From positions 10,848 to 26,107 of the forward strand of contig DDSL01000034.1 of NCBI GenBank assembly GCA_002343825.1: a stretch of DNA of 15,260 bases. Reading direction: 5' to 3'. Shown here one piece after another: positions 7,502 to 12,030 of this stretch. The notes under the pieces are model-generated. The model ran no database searches, was not told the origin of the DNA, and saw only the letters and a list, made by a program, of their open reading frames with translations. The translations under genes were made by a program, and so were the position numbers. The first letter of the stretch is position 1, and every line of letters begins with the position of its first letter. Source of the DNA: Chthonomonas sp. UBA2391 (GTDB lineage Bacteria; Armatimonadota; Fimbriimonadia; Fimbriimonadales; Fimbriimonadaceae).

Positions 7502-7864
7502 ATGATCTTTGATCTGTTGATTTGGGCCATCGTCGATGCTCAGGAATACCCACAGAATAGATCTCTTACAAAAACGGAGTTTCTTTGGATACTTTGCTTA
7601 TGCGGACCGTTTATAGCATCGGCTCAAAGGTTTTTCCTCCTACTGAGGGGCAGAACAAAGTTTCGGAGGGGCTCCGATCCGCTCTTGGTCGCTCTATGCC
7701 TCTGGCTGATGCTCCCAACGTCTGTTTTCTCTAGTGAGGAGAACTTATGGCTTGCCTACCCTGGAACGCTTTTTTGGGTTGTTGGGATCGGTGCCTCGCT
7801 ACTTTTTGAGCTGTCGAAGTCAAGCGAAAAGCCTCGCAAAGGTAAGATCAATGGAAGTAGGTGA
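7502..7864 (+). CDS. Putative membrane immunity protein for tip 3
   Basis: A 120-residue protein starting four bases after the tip 3 stop, with GAAGAGG about 9 bases upstream. It has three to four hydrophobic segments: an N-terminal IFDLLIWAIV, FLWILCLCGPFIASA (about 28-43), PLLVALCLWLMLPTS (about 60-75) and LWLAYPGTLFWVVGIGASLL (about 81-100). A basic loop (RGRTKFRRG) separates the two halves, and the tail is basic (SEKPRKGK). I do not recognise a family. Its place after a toxin tip, and the similar layout of the small membrane proteins after tips 4 and 5, support an immunity role in the inner membrane. Its stop (7862-7864) lies about 20 bases before the next core repeat. Confidence 0.68.
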   Translation: MIFDLLIWAIVDAQEYPQNRSLTKTEFLWILCLCGPFIASAQRFFLLLRGRTKFRRGSDPLLVALCLWLMLPTSVFSSEENLWLAYPGTLFWVVGIGASLLFELSKSSEKPRKGKINGSR

Positions 7865-7882
7865 AACAAGCACTAGTCGGAA

Positions 7883-8133
7883 TCGGCGTCGGCGATCTCG
7901 GCTTTGCGGGTGTATGACGCGTGGGGTGCGGTGGTCTCTTCGACGGGGACGTTCCAGGGTCGGTTCGGCCACGGCGGGGCGTTTGGCTACCAGTCGGATT
8001 CGACCGGCCTCCAGCTTCTGGGGCACCGGTACTACGACCCGGCCGTCGGCCGCTTCCTCACCCCCGACCCAATCAAAGACGGGCGTAACTGGTTCGCCTA
8101 TTGTGAAAACAACCCGCTAAATGCTACGGATCC
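7883..8133 (+). repeat. Rhs core-end repeat, copy 4 (longest displaced copy)
   Basis: Starts at the same point as the homology in rhs (TCGGCGTCGGCGATCTCGG) and ends at the same GATCC (8129-8133). At 251 bp it has exactly the same length as copy 1, with only scattered substitutions. It is the best-preserved homologous arm for recombination with the full rhs gene. Confidence 0.9.
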
Positions 8134-8596
8134 AACCGGTCTCACTGATTTTGGAGACATATGGCCAACCAGGCTGGTTAATGATTCAGGCATTCCTGTC
8201 ACGGTGCTTTGGGATGAGAATATTGACGGAAAGCGCAGGCAATACGTTGGTACAATCCCTTCGGGACGTCAGTCGAATCAACAGGATCTCGACTATGTCC
8301 TGCTATATCGCGACACTGACGGAAACGAATACTGGTATGCGTTGGTACAGGGTGTGACCTACAGAGTCATTGGGACGATAATGGGGATTCCGATCATCGT
8401 TCCGGCTAATGAAGCTGAAGAGCGAAGGGAGCGTCGTAATGGATTTTTGGAGAGCATCTTCCATCCTGGCAAACTGCGCTATCCTCCCAAGGGGCCCGCT
8501 CCCGGTTTTCCGGAGCCCCAACCATATCTGGGGGGTGATCTGATAAAGCCTAGACCATGGCAGCCGAACCCAGATGTTTTCGGACCAGTCAGATAA
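7904..8596 (+). CDS. Displaced Rhs core end plus tip 4 (unknown toxin)
   Basis: The frame is open from just after a TAG at 7873 and reads SESASAISALRVYDAWGAVV, as in rhs. The first possible start is TTG 7904, without a clear ribosome binding site. After the core end and border DPTGL comes a tip of about 155 residues that I do not recognise. It begins with a beta-rich stretch (IPVTVLWDEN, RRQYVGTIPSGRQ, QQDLDYVLLYRDTDG, YWYALVQG), then a mildly hydrophobic piece (YRVIGTIMGIPIIVPAN), a charged segment (EAEERRERRN) and a Pro-rich end. The IPSGRQ/DLDYV pair matches KPGQ/DVDYV in tip 3 and PPGYE/DIDWY in tip 5. The next two small genes encode membrane peptides, so the tip may act at the inner membrane. 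It is 5'-truncated and probably silent in this place. Confidence 0.8.
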   Translation: MRVYDAWGAVVSSTGTFQGRFGHGGAFGYQSDSTGLQLLGHRYYDPAVGRFLTPDPIKDGRNWFAYCENNPLNATDPTGLTDFGDIWPTRLVNDSGIPVTVLWDENIDGKRRQYVGTIPSGRQSNQQDLDYVLLYRDTDGNEYWYALVQGVTYRVIGTIMGIPIIVPANEAEERRERRNGFLESIFHPGKLRYPPKGPAPGFPEPQPYLGGDLIKPRPWQPNPDVFGPVR

Positions 8597-8600
8597 CATT

Positions 8601-8705
8601 ATGAAGGTTGTTGTTCCATCGATTTGTGTAGTATTAGCGACCTTGCTAGCGGTTGTTACGTTCTTGCTAGTGATGTCGTGGGCTGTTTCTGGGACGACCG
8701 CCTAG
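8601..8705 (+). CDS. 34-residue single-helix membrane peptide, cassette 4
   Basis: ATG 8601, four bases after the tip 4 stop, opens a 34-codon frame ending at TAG 8703-8705. It begins MKVVVPSICVVLATLL, forms one hydrophobic helix through residue 25 or so and ends SWAVSGTTA. The next gene starts three bases after its stop. A peptide of exactly the same length sits in the same place in cassette 5 (9818-9922), also hydrophobic and ending with W-x-x-S-G. That recurrence is the main argument that it is a real gene. Possible roles are a second immunity subunit, a helper for the downstream membrane protein, or a leader for translational coupling. The region before the ATG (AGATAACATT) is a poor ribosome binding site, so translation may depend on readthrough coupling from the tip. 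Confidence 0.6.
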   Translation: MKVVVPSICVVLATLLAVVTFLLVMSWAVSGTTA

Positions 8706-8708
8706 CCT

Positions 8709-9104
8709 ATGGCAACAGTATCATTTCAAGTTGCGGTAATTGTTCGCCATGTCCTTGGGCTCTCATCAGTTGCCATAGTCTTTCAAAGTGTCCAGCTGTC
8801 CTTTTGGCCAGCAGGGCTGGCGGCACTATGTGTGATCTGGATTGCTGGAACGATAGTTTTTGAGCAAAGGCACGAGTTCTCTCCTGCAGAACCCCAGCCC
8901 CTTCACAGAGTCTGTCTATATGCATACGTGGGCGTATTTTCAACTCTCTGTTTACCCCTGCTTTATATCTCCATGAACTATCGCACAAGTGGTGATCCTG
9001 TTAAGGCGCTTGTTCTCGCTATTTTAATATGCGTCCCCTATCTCATATCGGCTGCGTTGGAATCGCTATTCTTCAGGTCGTCCCGAACTCCAGACCTTGA
9101 TTGA
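8709..9104 (+). CDS. Putative four-helix membrane immunity protein for tip 4
   Basis: A 131-residue protein that starts three bases after the 34-codon peptide and has no independent ribosome binding site, which suggests coupling. Predicted by eye are four helices: about 8-27 (VAVIVRHVLGLSSVAIVF), 32-50 (WPAGLAALCVIWIAGTIVF), 67-88 (RVCLYAYVGVFSTLCLPLLY) and 98-117 (VKALVLAILICVPYLISAAL). A polar loop (EQRHEFSPAEPQP) lies between helices 2 and 3, and the tail is short and polar. I know no family for it. Its size and layout resemble the protein at 9927-10295. Both follow a tip and a 34-residue peptide, so it is probably the immunity protein, acting in the inner membrane. Its stop overlaps the first base of the next possible start (TTG 9101). 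Confidence 0.7.
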   Translation: MATVSFQVAVIVRHVLGLSSVAIVFQSVQLSFWPAGLAALCVIWIAGTIVFEQRHEFSPAEPQPLHRVCLYAYVGVFSTLCLPLLYISMNYRTSGDPVKALVLAILICVPYLISAALESLFFRSSRTPDLD

Positions 9105-9793
9105 AGTTGAAACGGTATTGCCAAGTTTTTTCTTACTGGACAGTTACTCTGGAGTTTGACCGAAATATGGCGTGCTATTCGATCGTTCAAGAGGCGGCGT
9201 TTGGGTATCAGAGCGACTCGACCGGGCTTCAGCTTCTGGGGCACCGGTACTACGACCCGGCCGTCGGCCGCTTCCTCACCCCCGACCCGATCAAAGACGG
9301 GCGCAACTGGTTCGCTTATTGCGAAAACAACCCGCTTACAGCGGCAGATCCAGAGGGACTAGCGCCGAAGAGAGGCATCAAGGCTGGTAAGCTAAAGAAC
9401 GAAGGAAGTCGATCCCGTGATGTCTTGGCGGACATCGGTAAAGATGAGAAAAATCGAAAGCCAGTCATTTTCGAGGTTCCTCCTGGATATGAGACGAATC
9501 CCAGTGTCATTGATATCGATTGGTACGAAGATCCAGATCGTCCAGGTGAGTTCATCAAAATTAGCGCAGGTACAACGGTAACAAGGGATGAAAAGTTACG
9601 GGGTGGCGGTGTGCGCTCAAATGATGCAACAAGTTTCGTAGAGGATGCCGGTCGGTTAGGAGGTCGAGTGAGAGGCGGAGTCAAGTCACCGAACAAGAAT
9701 CCTCCTGGGTTCGAAAAGAAGACCAAAAATGAGCCCGTGAGGATCTCGGTCGATGAGGCAAAGCGTCGAAAATACATAGTCAAGTCTAGATAG
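9101..9793 (+). CDS. Displaced Rhs core end plus tip 5 (unknown toxin)
   Basis: The frame may start at TTG 9101 or ATG 9168 (ACYSIVQEAAFGYQ); neither has a clear ribosome binding site, and the real core homology starts only near 9194. It encodes the core end (GLQLLGHRYYDPAVGRF, CENNPLTAADPEGL) and a basic tip of about 145 residues. The tip includes KPVIFEVPPGYETNP, DIDWYEDPDRPGEF, then a Gly/Arg/Lys-rich stretch (LGGRVRGGVKSPNKNPPG) and ends DEAKRRKYIVKSR. I do not recognise a toxin family. PPG followed by DIDWY matches the pattern in tips 3 and 4. The DPEGL border is identical to that of rhs for 14 bases (GATCCAGAGGGACT), so this tip was probably once joined to the same shell. It is truncated at the 5' side and probably silent. 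Confidence 0.78.
   Translation: MKLKRYCQVFSYWTVTLEFDRNMACYSIVQEAAFGYQSDSTGLQLLGHRYYDPAVGRFLTPDPIKDGRNWFAYCENNPLTAADPEGLAPKRGIKAGKLKNEGSRSRDVLADIGKDEKNRKPVIFEVPPGYETNPSVIDIDWYEDPDRPGEFIKISAGTTVTRDEKLRGGGVRSNDATSFVEDAGRLGGRVRGGVKSPNKNPPGFEKKTKNEPVRISVDEAKRRKYIVKSR
9194..9351 (+). repeat. Rhs core-end repeat, copy 5
   Basis: A shorter copy of the core end, beginning at GCGGCGTTTGGG and ending at GATCC (9347-9351). It starts with the second haplotype (GGGTATCAGAGCGAC), as in copy 3, but continues with CAGCTTCTGGGG, as in copies 4 and 6, so it is a mosaic. Its last 34 bases are identical to the remnant at 5463-5496. Confidence 0.88.
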
Positions 9794-9817
9794 GGAATTG
9801 CAGGTGCCAAAAAGATT

Positions 9818-9922
9818 ATGGGCAAATTCAAGTCTTATCTGGTAGCTTTCTTGGGAGCTGCGTTGATCATCTTCGTCGTTTTTGTAATCTGGTTCGCGTG
9901 GTTTCTTTCAGGTGTTGATTAG
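9818..9922 (+). CDS. 34-residue single-helix membrane peptide, cassette 5
   Basis: ATG 9818 opens a frame of exactly 34 codons ending at TAG 9920-9922, 24 bases after the tip 5 stop. It starts MGKFKSYLVAFLG, is strongly hydrophobic to about residue 30, and ends WFAWFLSGVD. Basic residues at the N-terminus (K3, K5) suggest an inner-membrane helix with its N-terminus inside. It has the same length, position and general C-terminal W-x-x-S-G as the peptide at 8601-8705. The next membrane protein starts four bases after its stop (ATG 9927) or overlaps it (GTG 9912). An upstream GTG at 9804 opens in another frame and stops early, so it does not compete. The function is unknown; a small immunity subunit or a coupling leader are both possible. 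Confidence 0.6.
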   Translation: MGKFKSYLVAFLGAALIIFVVFVIWFAWFLSGVD

Positions 9923-9926
9923 CACT

Positions 9927-10295
9927 ATGGTTAGGCCTTGGGTCGAGGAGCATTTGACGCTGGTGTGGAGGGCCACTTTTTGCTTAGGACAGATGTGCCT
10001 CATCTGGATCGAAGCTATTCCAGGTTACGCACTCATTGCGTGCTTTTGGATTCTCTTCGCCTTTTCTTTGGCTTCAGAGCTGAACGTGGATTCAGGGCAC
10101 AAGAGATCCTCTGGTGAGTTTTTCGTTCTTGGAGTTAAGCATGGAGCCTCCATTTCCATTCCCGTTGCCATAGGGGTTGGAGTATGGATGATGCATGTGG
10201 AGTGGGTGGCTACGGTGGTCGTATTGCTCATGTACTTACTGCAAGCCACCTACAGTACGATGCTAAAAGGGAAGCTTGGAGCGGGCAGGTCCTAA
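9927..10295 (+). CDS. Putative four-helix membrane immunity protein for tip 5
   Basis: A protein of 122 residues from ATG 9927. An in-frame GTG at 9912 would add five residues and overlap the 34-codon peptide. I prefer 9927 because the matching gene in cassette 4 also starts three to four bases after the small peptide. Four hydrophobic segments are visible: RATFCLGQMCLIWIEAI, GYALIACFWILFAFSLAS, ASISIPVAIGVGVWMM and VATVVVLLMYLLQATY. The loop between helices 2 and 3 is charged (ELNVDSGHKRSSGEF) and the tail is basic (KGKLGAGRS). I recognise no known family. Position after tip 5, and the same topology as the proteins after tips 3 and 4, make it the probable immunity protein in the inner membrane. 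About 55 bases of unassigned sequence separate it from cassette 6. Confidence 0.7.
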   Translation: MVRPWVEEHLTLVWRATFCLGQMCLIWIEAIPGYALIACFWILFAFSLASELNVDSGHKRSSGEFFVLGVKHGASISIPVAIGVGVWMMHVEWVATVVVLLMYLLQATYSTMLKGKLGAGRS

Positions 10296-10351
10296 AGAAA
10301 CAGACGTGCAGTGGTGAGCGAGAGTCGTCGTCTTATGTCCGTTAGGCTTCA

Positions 10352-10909
10352 ATGGGGGCGTTCCAGGGCCGGTTTGGCCACCGCGGGGCGTTTGGCTACC
10401 AGTCGGATTCGACCGGGCTTCAGCTTCTGGGGCACCGGTACTACGACCCCGCCGTCGGCCGCTTCCTTTCCCCCGACCCGATCAAAGACGGCCGTAACTG
10501 GTACGCCTATTGTGAAAACAACCCGCTGACGGCGGCGGATCCGTCTGGGCTGGTAGCACCGATCATTGTCGGCGGCGTCCTTATTGCTGGAGCCATCCTT
10601 TGCTCGGGTTGCACCGGTAATGATGCGGTGGATACCGCGGCAAGTGCCGTGGTTCCTTCTTCCGCTGGGGAAGTCGGCGGAGCGCTGGAGGGCGGCCCAA
10701 CTGGAGCGGCTGCGGCAATCAGACTTAGGGAAAGGCACCGAGCACAAGAGGAACTTGCCAATGATCCCCACGGCGAGAAAGAGAATCCAGGGGATAACTT
10801 TGACGTAGAAGGCAATCCGCATCAAAATGAAACGATTCGCAAAAATCTGGAGCGTGAGGCATACTGGCCTCAGAAGATTAAGGACATGAGACTCTTCAAG
10901 AGGGACTAG
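10352..10909 (+). CDS. Displaced Rhs core end plus tip 6 (hydrophobic segment and charged end)
   Basis: ATG 10352 has a weak TTAGG about 7 bases upstream, so this fragment could be translated on its own. The core end differs slightly from the others (GHRGAFGYQ, FLSPDP, NWYAYCENNPL), then the border is ADPSGL. The tip of about 125 residues starts with a hydrophobic stretch (VAPIIVGGVLIAGAIL), then a small-residue linker rich in Ala/Gly, then a highly charged end (RLRERHRAQEELANDPHGEK, NFDVEGNPHQNETIRKN, YWPQKIKDMRLFKRD). The first part resembles the hydrophobic pretoxin segments common in Rhs tips. The toxic domain would then be the last 60 residues or so, which I cannot assign. The next gene, three bases after the stop, encodes a membrane-anchored protein. 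Confidence 0.78.
   Translation: MGAFQGRFGHRGAFGYQSDSTGLQLLGHRYYDPAVGRFLSPDPIKDGRNWYAYCENNPLTAADPSGLVAPIIVGGVLIAGAILCSGCTGNDAVDTAASAVVPSSAGEVGGALEGGPTGAAAAIRLRERHRAQEELANDPHGEKENPGDNFDVEGNPHQNETIRKNLEREAYWPQKIKDMRLFKRD
10354..10542 (+). repeat. Rhs core-end repeat, copy 6
   Basis: A copy of the core end from GGGGGCGTTCCAGGGCC to the border GATCC (10538-10542). It carries the first haplotype (GGCTACCAGTCGGAT) and then CAGCTTCTGGGG. It has three protein changes against copy 1 (G to R in GHGG, T to S in FLTPDP, F to Y in NWFAY), more than the other displaced copies. Confidence 0.88.
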
Positions 10910-10912
10910 GAA

Positions 10913-11500
10913 ATGGATAAGCAGGCTAGAATGATCTCGTACACAGCCTTAGCCGTCGCAGTCGCAACGGCCTCCTACCTTATCGTCTCCGATTTCCGCA
11001 ACAACACACAACCGATCCGGTTCAAAAGTTCGTTGGTTTGGGGAGGAGTTCAAGTCCCCTTGATCAATGACTGGCAAGTTTTGGAGAAAACAGATAAGAA
11101 ACTGGTCATTGCATCCGATAACGGACGAATCGAGTTCACGGATTCGACTCGTATTGATGCAACTCGCGAGAATCTAACCAATGAGATTGCGGATCTTAAG
11201 CGTGCGGCTCCCACATACCAGTTCTATACGGTTCGCGGGAGCAAGTTAGTGTATGCGCACGAGACGACCTTGACAAGTTCTTATGTCCTTGGAGTACTTG
11301 CAACAGAGTCGGTTTTCCTGCGTGTGAAGCTGATCATGGAAGTTTCGAATGCTTCACAACGGGCAAGTGTGGAAGGGTTTATGACACTGGACGGCATTCA
11401 GGATTACTCGCTTCAAGATAACCGAGCCCTGATGGAGAGCATGCTGAATGCGAGGCTCTACAGCCAATTTCAGGGCTTTGTGCCGAAAAGCGCTCCATAG
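10913..11500 (+). CDS. Putative membrane-anchored immunity protein for tip 6
   Basis: A 195-residue protein starting three bases after the tip 6 stop, with AGAGGG about 8 bases before the ATG. Residues 1-6 are polar and basic (MDKQAR), then one hydrophobic helix (MISYTALAVAVATASYLIV, about 7-26), and the rest is polar with alternating beta-like segments (SLVWGGVQVPLINDW, KLVIASDNGRIEFTDS, TYQFYTVRGSKLVY). This topology suggests a signal anchor with a domain outside the cytoplasm, which would fit neutralising a toxin in the periplasm; this is inferred from topology only. No known immunity family was recognised. The first 14 bases of the gene are repeated exactly at the start of the next gene (11538), although the proteins differ afterwards. 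Confidence 0.7.
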   Translation: MDKQARMISYTALAVAVATASYLIVSDFRNNTQPIRFKSSLVWGGVQVPLINDWQVLEKTDKKLVIASDNGRIEFTDSTRIDATRENLTNEIADLKRAAPTYQFYTVRGSKLVYAHETTLTSSYVLGVLATESVFLRVKLIMEVSNASQRASVEGFMTLDGIQDYSLQDNRALMESMLNARLYSQFQGFVPKSAP

Positions 11501-11537
11501 GTGATGAAGCAAAGGTGATCCAAGGATTAAATCGGAG

Positions 11538-11834
11538 ATGGATAAGCAGGCCCAAGATCCGGATCTGACAATCCTCGATGAGGTGGAGCGAAGTCTAGTC
11601 TTTCTCACTACGGTTCAGGCAGTGGTGGCTTTGCGGTTGGCGCTGGCCAGCGGCAGAAAGATTCTCGGAATCGAAGTCATCGGCAGCCCCAGAGAGGGGG
11701 TTTGGAGCTATTCGTTTGAAGGGTCCTACCCCGGGGATCCTTACAACGTTTTGCAGGCCATCCACGCTTTGAACGATGCCCTCCCCGGGCCCTTGATCTG
11801 CGATCCAAACGTTCGAGTGGAGATTGTGATTTGA
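11538..11834 (+). CDS. Unknown 98-residue protein at the end of the Rhs array
   Basis: A soluble-looking 98-residue protein starting MDKQAQDPDLTILDEVERSL; no family recognised. It has an amphipathic helix (LTTVQAVVALRLALASGRK), a strand-rich centre (LGIEVIGS, GVWSYSFEGSYPGDPYNVLQAIHALNDAL) and ends PNVRVEIVI. The first five residues (MDKQA) and the first 14 bases equal those of the gene at 10913, and both are preceded by GGA(A/G). This suggests that the start region was copied by recombination. It has no signal peptide or helix. It may be an immunity gene whose toxin tip has been lost, or an unrelated neighbour. AAGGA (11522-11526) is 11 bases upstream and CGGAG directly touches the ATG. Confidence 0.6.
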   Translation: MDKQAQDPDLTILDEVERSLVFLTTVQAVVALRLALASGRKILGIEVIGSPREGVWSYSFEGSYPGDPYNVLQAIHALNDALPGPLICDPNVRVEIVI

Positions 11835-11837
11835 GCA

Positions 11838-11855
11838 CGGATCGTGAGCGATCCG
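11838..11855. terminator. Small perfect hairpin after the last gene of the array
   Basis: CGGATCG (11838-11844), loop TGAG, CGATCCG (11849-11855): a 7-bp stem starting three bases after the stop of the 98-residue gene. No T run follows, so termination is a possibility rather than a clear call. It marks the end of the gene array before the sufB leader. Confidence 0.4.
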
Positions 11856-12030
11856 CAAAGTGTTGAGGATTCTCTAGCCGACGCTTTGCCTTAGGGGAGG
11901 AGTCCTAAAACATGCCTCGGTCGATGGAGACTTGCAGAGAGCGCGACGGCGGGCGGAGGCGGCGCGTACAATGAGGGGTAGCGAAGCGTGATGCCAGGTC
12001 GCCTGGGTGGACGCCGAGCAGGAAAACCCA

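Noticed and set aside
8624..8863. 79-codon plus frame overlapping the 34-codon peptide and the membrane protein of cassette 4
   Set aside because: Cys/Ser-rich shadow frame overlapping two better-supported frames; no counterpart in cassette 5.
3863..10542. CRISPR array or IS element as explanation for the repeats
   Set aside because: Repeats are 34 to 251 bp, coding, spaced 0.8 to 1.5 kb apart with genes between them, without terminal inverted repeats or a transposase.
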